In this document: piece by piece, positions 15,676 to 23,389 of the stretch | How the letters are laid out: every line of letters starts with the position of its first letter | Position numbering within the stretch: position 1 is the first letter of the stretch | Assembly (NCBI GenBank): GCA_964567045.1 | Contig: CAZMLE010000051.1 | Location: 1-26,701 of the forward strand | Reading direction: 5' to 3' | Length of the DNA stretch: 26,701 nt | Source of the DNA: JAFNGF01 sp964567045 | GTDB lineage: Bacteria > Planctomycetota > Phycisphaerae > Sedimentisphaerales > Anaerobacaceae | Notes under the pieces: model-generated | The model's database searches: none | What the model was told of the DNA's origin: nothing | Seen by the model: only the letters and a program-made list of their open reading frames with translations | Program-made: the position numbers and the translations under genes

Positions 15676-15704
15676 AGTCTATATGAGATGTGGGTACAAA
15701 GCAA
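15676..15704 (-). promoter_or_regulatory. Sigma-70-like promoter of tandem paralogue 2
   Basis: On the minus strand the -35 TTGCTT (15699-15704) and -10 TAGACT (15676-15681) are separated by 17 bp, with spacer TGTACCCACATCTCATA. It is divergent from the rarA promoter about 90 bp away. Confidence 0.65.
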
Positions 15705-15731
15705 GGAAATAAAATATTTTTTCAAATTTTC

Positions 15732-15761
15732 TGCTCGGTCGGTGCAAAACCAAACCGAGCA
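15732..15761. promoter_or_regulatory. Inverted repeat between divergent promoters
   Basis: TGCTCGGT (15732-15739) and ACCGAGCA (15754-15761) form an 8-bp perfect inverted repeat with a 14-nt centre. It lies between the divergent promoters of the secreted protein gene and rarA, where a regulator could act on both. A hairpin role is equally possible. Confidence 0.45.
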
Positions 15762-15795
15762 AAACACAGAGTCGCAGCCCGTAAAAAATAACTTT

Positions 15796-15824
15796 TCGAC
15801 AGTTTTGTCCATCTTGCATATAAT
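15796..15824 (+). promoter_or_regulatory. Strong sigma-70 promoter of rarA
   Basis: The -35 TCGACA (15796-15801) and a perfect -10 TATAAT (15819-15824) are exactly 17 bp apart. Transcription should begin near 15831, immediately before the rarA ATG at 15832. Confidence 0.75.
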
Positions 15825-15831
15825 ATGCTCG

Positions 15832-17220
15832 ATGCGTGAAGATGGGACAAATAGCAGGCTGTTCAGCCGATTCGAAAGGGCCAATATAGAATCAGCAGCG
15901 CCGCTAGCGGTTCGGATGAGACCGAGAAAACTGGCCGATTTTGTCGGACAAAAGCACCTGCTTGGGCCCGAGGAGCTGCTGACGAGAATGCTCCAGGCCG
16001 ACAAACTCACCAGCTTGATATTCTACGGCCCGCCCGGAGTGGGAAAGACTTCGCTGGCGACTGTGATCGCCAATTACACCAAAGCAAAGTTCCATTATCT
16101 CAACGCACCGGCAGCCAGCGTCAGTGACATCCGCGAGATAATTACCGACGCCAGGGACAGACTCGCAACCACCAGAGCACGAACGGTCCTGTTTATCGAT
16201 GACATCCATCGCTTCAATCGTGCTCAGCAGGATGTTCTATTAGATGACGTTGAATCCGGGGTCCTGATCCTTATCGGCGCCACCACGGAGAATCCATATT
16301 TCGCAATCAACTCACCGCTGATTTCCCGTAGCACAGTATTCCATTTTGAGCCGCTCAGCCAAGAAGATATTCTGCAACTGCTGCGAACCGCAATCAGCGA
16401 TGTCGAACGCGGTCTGGGCAAATTCAATATCGAGGCGGACGAAAAAGCATTGGCATTTTTAGCCAGCCGTTGTGACGGCGATGCCCGAAAGGCGCTGACG
16501 GCTCTGGAGGTGGGCGTGCTCAGCCAGGCGGCACGAAAACCAGAAGAGAAAATAAAATTTAATCTGGAAATCGCAAAAGAGTCGATACAACAAAAGGCGA
16601 TCGTCTACGATCGCACGGGCGATACGCACTACGATCTGGCAAGCGCTTTGCAGAAAAGCATGCGCGGGTCCGACCCCGACGCGACAGTTTATTGGTTGGC
16701 GCGGATGATAGCCGGCGGAGAAGATATACGTTTTATCGCTCGCCGGATAGCGGTTTGTGCAGCCGAAGATATTGGAAACGCCGACCCTATGGCGACAGTT
16801 CTGGCTGCCGCGGCAGTGCAGATTTCCGAGTTCGTGGGCTTGCCGGAGGCGCAACTGGCGCTGGCGCAGGCAGCATTATATGTCGCCTGCGCACCAAAAT
16901 CAAATGCCGCGGCTTCGGCTATATGGAAGGCAATGGCTGACATAAAATCGCAGCCCATAAAACCCGTGCCGAAACATCTAAAAGACAGCCATTACCCGGC
17001 TGCGAAAAAGTTGGGTTACGGAGCCGACTATAAGTATCCGCACGATTATAAGGATGGGTTCGTGCCGCAGCAGTACTTTCCCGCAGCGATGGAGCAAAAG
17101 TACTACGAGCCGAAAGAAGCAGGGTATGAAAAAAATATCAGGCATTATTTACAAAAACTGCAAACGTTGATAGAAAATAGTAAAGCGGTCGAAAAGGACG
17201 CCCAACAGAGGGATCGCTAA
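15832..17220 (+). CDS. rarA: Replication-associated recombination ATPase RarA/MgsA
   Basis: This 462-residue AAA+ ATPase acts at stalled replication forks in the cytoplasm and resembles clamp-loader subunits. Walker A is GPPGVGKT (66-73), Walker B is FIDDIHRFN (121-129), and sensor 1 lies in IGATTENPYFAIN. The C-terminal YKYPHDYKDGFVPQQYFP is the usual RarA ending. The start at 15832 (MREDGTNSRLFSRFE) precedes the family opening PLAVRMRPRKLADFVGQ. It lies about one base from the predicted transcription start, so the mRNA is probably leaderless. An in-frame ATG at 15688 would read through the promoter and is rejected. The next gene starts one base after the stop. Confidence 0.94.
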   Translation: MREDGTNSRLFSRFERANIESAAPLAVRMRPRKLADFVGQKHLLGPEELLTRMLQADKLTSLIFYGPPGVGKTSLATVIANYTKAKFHYLNAPAASVSDIREIITDARDRLATTRARTVLFIDDIHRFNRAQQDVLLDDVESGVLILIGATTENPYFAINSPLISRSTVFHFEPLSQEDILQLLRTAISDVERGLGKFNIEADEKALAFLASRCDGDARKALTALEVGVLSQAARKPEEKIKFNLEIAKESIQQKAIVYDRTGDTHYDLASALQKSMRGSDPDATVYWLARMIAGGEDIRFIARRIAVCAAEDIGNADPMATVLAAAAVQISEFVGLPEAQLALAQAALYVACAPKSNAAASAIWKAMADIKSQPIKPVPKHLKDSHYPAAKKLGYGADYKYPHDYKDGFVPQQYFPAAMEQKYYEPKEAGYEKNIRHYLQKLQTLIENSKAVEKDAQQRDR

Positions 17221-17790
17221 ATGGATAAGAGCCAGTTGCGCCGCGAGTTACAGAATCGCTTGCTTACCCTGCCGCCGGAAAAAAGGACTGAAAAAAGCCA
17301 TAAAGCCTGCCAGAATTTAATCTGCACGTCGGAATTTCAGCGCGCATCAGCAGTGATGATGTATCTATCTCTGCCGCATGAGGTAGATACTTCCGAGGCC
17401 ATACTTCACGCCTGGCAACTGGGTAAGACCGTGGTGGTGCCGAAGATTTCCTGGCAACAGAGACACATGATACCGGTGACGATAAACTCGCTGGAGACGG
17501 ATTTTGCTACCGGAGTTTCGGGACTACGGAATCCGATAACCGGCGTGCCGATACCATTTGAGGAGATCGACCTGGTCGTTGCGCCGGCGTTAGGATTCGA
17601 TAAGAAAGGCAATCGGCTGGGCCGAGGCGGCTGCTACTACGACAGGTTTTTCGCCAATGAAAAACTCAAGGCTCGCAGATGCGGCCTGGGATTTGCCGAG
17701 CAGGTGGTTGACTCCATACCCGTGACGGAGAGTGATGAGCCAGTGGATTTTTTGGTGACTGACGAGGAAGTAGTATACTTTAACAACTGA
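17221..17790 (+). CDS. 5-formyltetrahydrofolate cyclo-ligase
   Basis: This 189-residue cytoplasmic enzyme uses ATP to convert 5-formyl-THF to 5,10-methenyl-THF and so recycles stored folate. The family signature is seen in PALGFDKKGNRLGRGGCYYDRF (about 122-143), which binds ATP and magnesium; a Cys replaces the third Gly often found in GRGGGYYD. The N-terminus begins MDKSQLRRELQNRL, typical of the family. Length is normal. The ATG abuts the rarA stop codon with no gap, so translation is coupled; no separate Shine-Dalgarno is needed. Confidence 0.93.
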   Translation: MDKSQLRRELQNRLLTLPPEKRTEKSHKACQNLICTSEFQRASAVMMYLSLPHEVDTSEAILHAWQLGKTVVVPKISWQQRHMIPVTINSLETDFATGVSGLRNPITGVPIPFEEIDLVVAPALGFDKKGNRLGRGGCYYDRFFANEKLKARRCGLGFAEQVVDSIPVTESDEPVDFLVTDEEVVYFNN

Positions 17791-17804
17791 GAAAGGAAAG
17801 TACC

Positions 17805-18836
17805 ATGGCTCGTTTGCCTTTCGGACGCGGCAGCACATTGAGGAGCTGGAACCCAAACCTGATATACGTCATCTCTACCCTGCTCGCTGCGGCTATAGTC
17901 GGTGTTGTCCTATATGGTCTGCATCCCTTCGGCAAAAATGACGACGCTAACCAAGCCTCTGGCGGGATCGATGCCCCGAATAAGACAGCCCCGGTTGCTC
18001 CGCGACTGGCAGCGGAGATAAGAGCAGAGCCTAACTTGACGAGTGTCGCTCCGAGAGTAAGCACTGAATCCGACCCTAAAGCTGCTGAGCTTATTGCGGA
18101 AGCTATGTTGCTGGTTAATACAAAACCCGACAGCATCATACAGGCACGGGACAAATTAAATCAGGTATTACCGTTATGCAAGAGTCAGCAGCAACGAGTT
18201 ACTGTTAAAGAACAGCTTTCCAAGCTTGCGGATAAATGGCTGTTTAGCAGAACAGTTTTCCCGGATGACAAACTCTGTGTCACTTATCAGGTCAGACGAG
18301 GTGAGCAGCTTACAAGAATCGGCGAACAGTTTAAGGTGCCGTACGAGATTCTAATGCAGATCAACAACATTCACCGCCCCGAAGCCATGCAGGCGGGACA
18401 GACAATGAAAGTCATCCACGGCCCGTTCCACGTCAAGATATATCGTTCAACTTTTACAATGGACCTATATCTGCAGGATACTTTCGTTCGCAGCTTTCCG
18501 GTCGGTCTGGGAATGTCTGGCAGGCAGACCCCGACCGGCACCTGGCGGGTCAAACCGGGCGGCAAATTGATCTCGCCCACCTGGACCGACCCCGATACCA
18601 AAAGAACATATAGAGCCAAAGACCCGGATTACCCGCTGGGCTCAAGATGGATAGCGCTGGAAGGAATCGAGGGAGAGGCAAAAGGCAGAACCGGCTTTGC
18701 CATTCATGGAACAAAAGAGCCTGAGCAAATCGGCGCGGCAGGCTCACGAGGATGCATCCGCCTGGACAACGGTGTCGCCGTGCTTATCTACAATCTACTG
18801 GTGCCGATTCACTCTACCGTAACGGTCGAAGAATGA
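17805..18836 (+). CDS. L,D-transpeptidase with LysM domain (YkuD family)
   Basis: This 343-residue envelope protein has one N-terminal membrane helix (about 18-40), a low-complexity spacer, a LysM peptidoglycan-binding module (about 159-203, starting VTYQVRRGEQL) and a C-terminal YkuD catalytic domain (about 206-343). The active site is FAIHG (His 301) and SRGCIRLDN (Cys 317). The family makes 3-3 cross-links in peptidoglycan or attaches proteins to it. This supports a peptidoglycan wall in this organism. The ATG at 17805 has AAAGGAAAG upstream. It follows the folate gene by 14 bp and converges with the HEPN gene 34 bp further on. Confidence 0.93.
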   Translation: MARLPFGRGSTLRSWNPNLIYVISTLLAAAIVGVVLYGLHPFGKNDDANQASGGIDAPNKTAPVAPRLAAEIRAEPNLTSVAPRVSTESDPKAAELIAEAMLLVNTKPDSIIQARDKLNQVLPLCKSQQQRVTVKEQLSKLADKWLFSRTVFPDDKLCVTYQVRRGEQLTRIGEQFKVPYEILMQINNIHRPEAMQAGQTMKVIHGPFHVKIYRSTFTMDLYLQDTFVRSFPVGLGMSGRQTPTGTWRVKPGGKLISPTWTDPDTKRTYRAKDPDYPLGSRWIALEGIEGEAKGRTGFAIHGTKEPEQIGAAGSRGCIRLDNGVAVLIYNLLVPIHSTVTVEE

Positions 18837-18870
18837 AACTGCAGGGTATTTTGTGACTGCTTCAGCGACG

Positions 18871-19275
18871 TCATTTCTTTCGCTGCCGGATAACTCCTTG
18901 CGCCCAAAGCACAACGGTTTCTGCCAATCGCACCGTCTGCTTGTATTCTTCTTCATCGACAGGCTCAAAATCACCTGGGTAACGGCTTATAACAGCGTAG
19001 TCAGTAAGGCTCGCTGCATCTTCTACTTCCGGCGGTGGAATGACGTCTTGTGGCAAAAAATCGAGCAGTGTCCTGATATTATGAGTTTTCGGAGGAGCAA
19101 TGCCCTTAACAATTAGTACCGCTTTCAGCGATTTCTCCGCTGCTTGCTGCGCGTGAAAGCAAAGTCCCTCTAATAAAACCTTGGGCTGCTGCCCCATGCG
19201 TGCAAGCTCTAAGTCACTGAAGGCATAACGTAACCAGTCAGACGGGCTTCCTGGAAAATGAGCTTTAGGCGGCAT
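18871..19275 (-). CDS. HEPN-domain protein of a MNT/HEPN pair
   Basis: This 134-residue all-helical protein has the HEPN layout: SDWLRYAFSDLELARMG, CFHAQQAAEKSLKAVLIVKG, PPKTHNIRTLLDFL and TDYAVISRYPGDF. In MNT/HEPN modules the HEPN partner is usually the toxin (RNase) and the nucleotidyltransferase the antitoxin. Here the catalytic R-x4-6-H motif is not visible; RYP takes its usual place, as in the DUF86-independent HEPN subgroup. Activity is therefore uncertain. The ATG overlaps the end of the MNT gene by 11 bp, with GGAGG three bases upstream, which shows coupled translation. Confidence 0.88.
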   Translation of the reverse strand: MPPKAHFPGSPSDWLRYAFSDLELARMGQQPKVLLEGLCFHAQQAAEKSLKAVLIVKGIAPPKTHNIRTLLDFLPQDVIPPPEVEDAASLTDYAVISRYPGDFEPVDEEEYKQTVRLAETVVLWAQGVIRQRKK

Positions 19276-19582
19276 ACACCTCCTTGCCTTCCTGCAGCAC
19301 AGTTCGATATATTAAGCCGATATTATCTTTATGCCTGTCCAAATCACTTGGTGTAGCCACTAAAATGTCAAAAGGAACTCCTATCCCTTTGATCTGCCGA
19401 TATAGCAGTTGTGCGGTCCGCCGGCAATGAACACCTTCGGGCATCACTATTAGTAGATCAATGTCACTGTCCGGATTCGCTTCTTCTCGGACACACGAGC
19501 CGAAAAGAACTATCTTCACCGGATGCACGGCTTCGACGATGCCGCGCACAAGTAATTCAATTGCTTTGGAATTGGCCAACAT
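19265..19582 (-). CDS. Minimal nucleotidyltransferase (MNT) of a MNT/HEPN pair
   Basis: This 105-residue protein is a minimal DNA polymerase-beta-type nucleotidyltransferase. The GS-x10-DxD motif is intact (Gly28-Ser29 to Asp40-Ile-Asp42, LFGSC...DSDIDLLIV), and a third acidic residue is seen in PFDILV (Asp73). In this toxin-antitoxin type the MNT enzyme can add AMP to the HEPN partner and silence it. It begins 13 bp after the clpX stop on the same strand and overlaps the HEPN gene, so the pair may be transcribed from clpX. Such pairs are often gained by transfer. Confidence 0.9.
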   Translation of the reverse strand: MLANSKAIELLVRGIVEAVHPVKIVLFGSCVREEANPDSDIDLLIVMPEGVHCRRTAQLLYRQIKGIGVPFDILVATPSDLDRHKDNIGLIYRTVLQEGKEVYAA

Positions 19583-19595
19583 ATTTCGATCAGTT

Positions 19596-20867
19596 CTATG
19601 CCGATTCTTTTTTTGCCATTTGTCTTGCCGTGAATAGCTCGGCCTTGCCTTCGACTATGTCGCGGGTAATTACATACTTGGCGGGCTTTTGCTCCTCCGG
19701 CAATTGGTACATCAAGTCAACCATCAACTGCTCGGTAATCGAACGCAGTGCTCTGGCGCCGGTATCATGCTTGAGCGCTTTCTGTGCCAACGCATGTAAG
19801 GCATCATCTGTAAAGTCCAGCTCGGCATTTTCCATCTCGAAGAACTTCTGGTATTGCCTGACAAGGGCATTTTTGGGTTTGGTCAAAATGTCGATAAGCG
19901 CATTTTCATCCAGAGGCGACAGAACAGTAATAACCGGCATACGCCCTACAAATTCGGGAATCATTCCGAATTCGATAATGTCTTCAGGTATGACCTGCTC
20001 CAATATATTCTTTGACTCGGTCTTTTCATCAGTCCTGCCGGATAATTCCGAGCCGAAGCCGATCAATTTTTTGCCCAGGCGTTTCTTCACAATGTTTTCC
20101 AGGCCCACAAACGTTCCGCCGCATATAAAAAGTATTTGCGTGGTATCCATCTGTATGTACGTCTGTTCCGGATGCTTTCTTCCGCCCTGTGGCGGAATAT
20201 TTGAGATAGTCCCTTCGAGCATCTTTAGAAGCGATTGCTGCACGCCTTCTCCGGAGACATCTCGAGTGATCGAAATGTTCTGATAAGTTTTGCCGATCTT
20301 GTCAATCTCATCAACGTAAACGATGCCACGCTCAGCGGCCTCCAGGTCGCCGTCGGCGTTCTGGAGCAGCCGCAGCAGAAAGTTTTCGACATCCTCTCCG
20401 ACATATCCAGCTTCGGTAACGGTGGTAGCATCACATATTGCAAACGGCACCTCTAACATCCGGGCAAGGGTGCGGGCCAACAGCGTTTTGCCGGTGCCGG
20501 TCGGGCCGATCAAAAGAACGTTGGATTTGTCTATCTCAACATCGCTGTCTCCGGCATCGCTGTGCAAAAGGCGTTTGTAGTGATTGTGCACCGCAACCGA
20601 CAGATACTTCTTGGCGTGCTCCTGCCCAATCACATACTGGTCCAGGTATTCTTTTATCTCCCGGGGCGGGGGCATCTCTTTGCGCTGGCTGATTTTTCTG
20701 CCGGCTTGCTTGCGGTTTTGGCGGACAATACTATGGCACAGATCCACACATTCCGGACAAATAAAGACTCTGTTTGGCCCTTCTATGAGTGTATCAGCCT
20801 GGCTGCCCGATCGGCCACAGAAGCTGCAAATCGCTCTGGGTCTCCTGTTATTTGTTTGTTTTGTCAT
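19596..20867 (-). CDS. clpX: ATP-dependent Clp protease ATP-binding subunit ClpX
   Basis: This 423-residue AAA+ unfoldase feeds substrates to ClpP in the cytoplasm. The N-terminal zinc domain has Cys 14, 17, 37 and 40. Walker A is GPTGTGKT (121-128), pore loop 1 is GYVGED (154-159), Walker B is IVYVDEID (182-189), the RKH loop is at 230-232 and the ClpP-binding IGF loop is in LIGFGSE (268-274). Length is normal. The ATG follows AGGAAGATCAA and there is a good promoter. clpP and tig, common neighbours elsewhere, are not in the window. The MNT/HEPN pair follows directly. Confidence 0.97.
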   Translation of the reverse strand: MTKQTNNRRPRAICSFCGRSGSQADTLIEGPNRVFICPECVDLCHSIVRQNRKQAGRKISQRKEMPPPREIKEYLDQYVIGQEHAKKYLSVAVHNHYKRLLHSDAGDSDVEIDKSNVLLIGPTGTGKTLLARTLARMLEVPFAICDATTVTEAGYVGEDVENFLLRLLQNADGDLEAAERGIVYVDEIDKIGKTYQNISITRDVSGEGVQQSLLKMLEGTISNIPPQGGRKHPEQTYIQMDTTQILFICGGTFVGLENIVKKRLGKKLIGFGSELSGRTDEKTESKNILEQVIPEDIIEFGMIPEFVGRMPVITVLSPLDENALIDILTKPKNALVRQYQKFFEMENAELDFTDDALHALAQKALKHDTGARALRSITEQLMVDLMYQLPEEQKPAKYVITRDIVEGKAELFTARQMAKKESA

Positions 20868-20911
20868 TTGATCTTCCTGTTTTCAAAAATACTTTTGCCT
20901 CTCCAGACTGC

Positions 20912-20940
20912 ATTATAGCCGATAGCAGTTAGCCAGGCAA
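20912..20940 (-). promoter_or_regulatory. Sigma-70 promoter of clpX
   Basis: On the minus strand the -35 TTGCCT (20935-20940) and a perfect -10 TATAAT (20912-20917) are 17 bp apart. The predicted leader is about 38 nt and carries the clpX ribosome-binding site. This separates clpX from the oxidoreductase operon upstream. Confidence 0.7.
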
Positions 20941-20965
20941 GGTCTTTTCGGGCCGGCGTTGAGTC

Positions 20966-21538
20966 CTACCGGCCATGCTTTTGAGCGAACTGGGCACCGC
21001 GACGCAGGGCTTCGGTATTGATCGGAAGTGTCTTATGGTAGCGCTCAGCAAGCACATCGGGCAAAGCTTCGGCGGCCGCATCGGTGGTGAGGTGACCGCG
21101 TCTGCCCAAATAGGCGCCCAAGGCCACCATGTTGGCGACCTTGGCATTGCCCAATTGAACTGCTATTTCGTCGGCAGGCACCTTCAGTATCTCAATACTC
21201 TCATCCAACTTGGGCTTATCATCAATCAGAGAGCTGTTCATTACAAGTAGGCCGCCGTTTTTCAGATGGGGGGCAAATTTGTCCAGCGAGGCATTGTTCA
21301 TTACAACTAAAGAATCAGGCTTGCCAACTACCGGACAGGCTATCGGCTCATCTGCGATAATGACCATACAATTGGCCGTGCCGCCGCGAACCTCTGCGCC
21401 GTAGGAAGGCATATAGGTGACTTCTTTGCCGGCTTTCATAGCCGTTTGGGCCAGCAACTTGCCGGCTAATATGATCCCCTGCCCGCCGAAACCAGCTATA
21501 ACTACTTCTTCGTAAAACTCATCTCTCGTATTTCGCAT
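20966..21538 (-). CDS. 2-oxoacid:ferredoxin oxidoreductase, gamma subunit
   Basis: This 190-residue subunit belongs to a KOR/VOR-type complex that oxidatively decarboxylates 2-oxoacids with CoA and reduces ferredoxin. The domain signature is VVIAGFGGQGIILAGKLLAQ, then MPSYGAEVRGGTANCMVIIAD and PVVGKPDSLVVMNNAS. The start at 21538 (MRNTRDEFYEEVVIAG) is preferred; a reading from 21628 would overlap the beta-subunit gene by 70 bp. The first codons of the chosen start, and the gap before it, lie in a heptamer array, and no strong Shine-Dalgarno is left. It is the last gene of the oxidoreductase cluster. Confidence 0.88.
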   Translation of the reverse strand: MRNTRDEFYEEVVIAGFGGQGIILAGKLLAQTAMKAGKEVTYMPSYGAEVRGGTANCMVIIADEPIACPVVGKPDSLVVMNNASLDKFAPHLKNGGLLVMNSSLIDDKPKLDESIEILKVPADEIAVQLGNAKVANMVALGAYLGRRGHLTTDAAAEALPDVLAERYHKTLPINTEALRRGAQFAQKHGR

Positions 21539-21550
21539 CTCGTATCTCGT
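21523..21550. repeat. Heptamer array across the gamma-subunit start codon
   Basis: Read on the minus strand, four 7-nt words follow in register: ACGAGAT twice, GCGAAAT and ACGAGAG. The second ACGAGAT and the following GC supply the ATG at 21536-21538, so the array covers the start codon and the codons for RNTR. It fills most of the 20-bp gap to the beta-subunit gene. Confidence 0.7.
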
Positions 21551-21558
21551 GCCGGGGA

Positions 21559-22308
21559 TCACGGCATACGGGTCACGTCCTTCAAGCAACCCAGCGGGAA
21601 GACTTTTGTCATCTCTGTTTCGATCCATTCCATCGCTTTAGCAGGGCTGGTGTGCCAATAGGTCGGGCAGGGCGAAAGCAGCTCAACCAGCGACAGACCC
21701 TCAACTCCGGTCGCCTGCAATTCGAAAGCGTGTTTGACGGCTTTTTTAGCCTGACGGATTCGCGCCACATTGCTCAGCGCACAGCGCTCCACGTAGATCG
21801 CGCCGGGCAGCACTGCCAACAACTCAGAGATTTGTAGCGGATAGCCCTGGCTGTGGGCGTCACGGCCCTGCTGCGTGGTGGCTGTAACCTGGCCCAAAAC
21901 CGTGGTCGGCGCCATCTGGCCGCCCGTCATCCCAAAGACGGCGTTATTGATGAAGATTACCGTTATCTGCTCGGCGCGGTGAGCGGCGTGAATTATTTCC
22001 GCTGTGCCGATGGCGGCAAGGTCGCCGTCGCCCTGATATGAAAATACAATTTTGTCCGGATTGGTCCTTTTCATCCCGGTCGCAACTGCCGGCGCCCTGC
22101 CGTGAGCGACCTCGACCATATCGACATCGAGGTAATTATACGCCAGCACCGCACAGCCCACCGGCGCTATTCCGATGGTTCGGCCGCGTATTCCCAGCTC
22201 GTCGATAGTCTCGGCTATCAGCCGATGTGCAATGCCATGCCCGCATCCGGGACAATAGTGGGTCGGACAATTCTTAAGGCTCTGCGTTCGCTTAAATACT
22301 GTCTTCAC
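21559..22308 (-). CDS. 2-oxoacid:ferredoxin oxidoreductase, beta (thiamine diphosphate) subunit
   Basis: This 249-residue subunit binds thiamine diphosphate and probably a [4Fe-4S] cluster. It shows CPTHYCPGCGHGI near the N-terminus, VGCAVLAYNYLDVD, and the TPP/magnesium motif GDGDLAAIGTAE running to FINNAVFGMTGGQMAP. The start is GTG at 22308, with AAGGTAA lying inside the last codons of the alpha gene, five bases upstream. It is the catalytic core together with the alpha subunit. Which 2-oxoacid is used (2-oxoglutarate, branched-chain or other) cannot be told from the motifs. Confidence 0.93.
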   Translation of the reverse strand: MKTVFKRTQSLKNCPTHYCPGCGHGIAHRLIAETIDELGIRGRTIGIAPVGCAVLAYNYLDVDMVEVAHGRAPAVATGMKRTNPDKIVFSYQGDGDLAAIGTAEIIHAAHRAEQITVIFINNAVFGMTGGQMAPTTVLGQVTATTQQGRDAHSQGYPLQISELLAVLPGAIYVERCALSNVARIRQAKKAVKHAFELQATGVEGLSLVELLSPCPTYWHTSPAKAMEWIETEMTKVFPLGCLKDVTRMP

Positions 22309-22313
22309 TTGTA

Positions 22314-23378
22314 TTACCTTCTCACAGGCACAGTCAATTGCCTCATTTTGTCCAGAATCTCGTCGACGGTCGGCACCCCGCCACCTGGCCGGCCATAAAA
22401 TAATACGGGTGCTTTGCCCGTCACGGCTAATTTTACGTCGTCGACCATCTGGCCACAGCTCATTTCCACAACTAAGAACATCCGAAATTCATCGGCGGCT
22501 TTACTGATCTGCTCTGCTGGAAAAGGCCACAGTGTGACAGGACGAATCCAGCCGGCCTTGATTCCTTCTTGCCTTGCCTTGGCAACCGCGCCGCGTACAA
22601 TTCTGGCTGCGATGCCATAAGCAACTACTACGATTTCTGCGTCTTCGACAGCATATTGTTCGCAAATTACTTCATTTTTCTGCACCTGCTGGTATTTGGC
22701 CTGCAGCTTATAGTTGAGCTGTTCCAGCACTCCCTCCTGCAGCCACAATGAGCGGATAATGTTCTGCTCTCGGTTTTTGGCTCCTGTCAAAGCCCAATCT
22801 TTTGGAGGGAGCTTCCGACGGGCTTTTTTCTCCAGCACTACCGGCTCCATCATCTGGCCTAAGATTCCGTCGGCCAGAATAAGAACTGTCATTCGATACT
22901 GGTCTGCCAAATCGAATGCCAGCGGCATACAATCGACCAGCTCCTGCACGCTCCACGGCCCCAGCACGACGGTTCGGTAGTCACCGTGGCCCCCGCCGCG
23001 AGTGGCCTGAAAATAATCACCCTGCGACGGCGCGATATTACCGAGGCCCGGCCCGCCTCGCATCACGTTGACAACGACTGCCGGCAGCTCGGCGCCCGCA
23101 AGATAGCTTATCCCCTCCTGCATCAGACTAATGCCCGGACTGGATGAGCTGGTCATCGCGCGCTTACCTGTGGCTGCTGCGCCATAAACCATATTTATCG
23201 CAGCCAATTCACTTTCGCTTTGTACAAAGACCCGCCCCTCTTCGGGCATTCTTCTGGACATATAGGCGGTGATCTCGTTTTGCGGCGTGATAGGATAACC
23301 GAAATAAGCGTCGCAACCGGCAATGATAGCGGCCTCCGCCAGCGCCTCATTACCACACATTAAGATCCTTTCGGTCAT
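22314..23378 (-). CDS. 2-oxoacid:ferredoxin oxidoreductase, alpha subunit (VorB/KorA type)
   Basis: This 354-residue subunit carries the pyrimidine-binding and transketolase C-terminal domains. Characteristic stretches are GCDAYFGYPITPQNEI (24-39), VQSESELAAINMVYGAAATGKRAMTSSSSPG and VMRGGPGLGNIAPSQGDY. The wording is closest to the VorB group (3-methyl-2-oxobutanoate oxidoreductase), but KorA is close. The ATG at 23378 lacks a Shine-Dalgarno; a CTCTGTG-type repeat ends just 11 bp before it. The ferredoxin subunit that should precede it is more than 1.3 kb upstream, on the far side of an inserted nuclease gene. Confidence 0.93.
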   Translation of the reverse strand: MTERILMCGNEALAEAAIIAGCDAYFGYPITPQNEITAYMSRRMPEEGRVFVQSESELAAINMVYGAAATGKRAMTSSSSPGISLMQEGISYLAGAELPAVVVNVMRGGPGLGNIAPSQGDYFQATRGGGHGDYRTVVLGPWSVQELVDCMPLAFDLADQYRMTVLILADGILGQMMEPVVLEKKARRKLPPKDWALTGAKNREQNIIRSLWLQEGVLEQLNYKLQAKYQQVQKNEVICEQYAVEDAEIVVVAYGIAARIVRGAVAKARQEGIKAGWIRPVTLWPFPAEQISKAADEFRMFLVVEMSCGQMVDDVKLAVTGKAPVLFYGRPGGGVPTVDEILDKMRQLTVPVRR

Positions 23379-23389
23379 ATTTTATTAGC

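Noticed and set aside
19411..20283. A 290-codon open frame on the plus strand opposite clpX and the MNT gene
   Set aside because: Ser/Cys/Phe-rich translation with no motif, fully antisense to clpX, whose motifs are complete.
20966..21628. Longer gamma subunit starting at 21628
   Set aside because: It would overlap the beta gene by 70 bp and the extra residues include repeat-coded ones; the family N-terminus fits the start at 21538.
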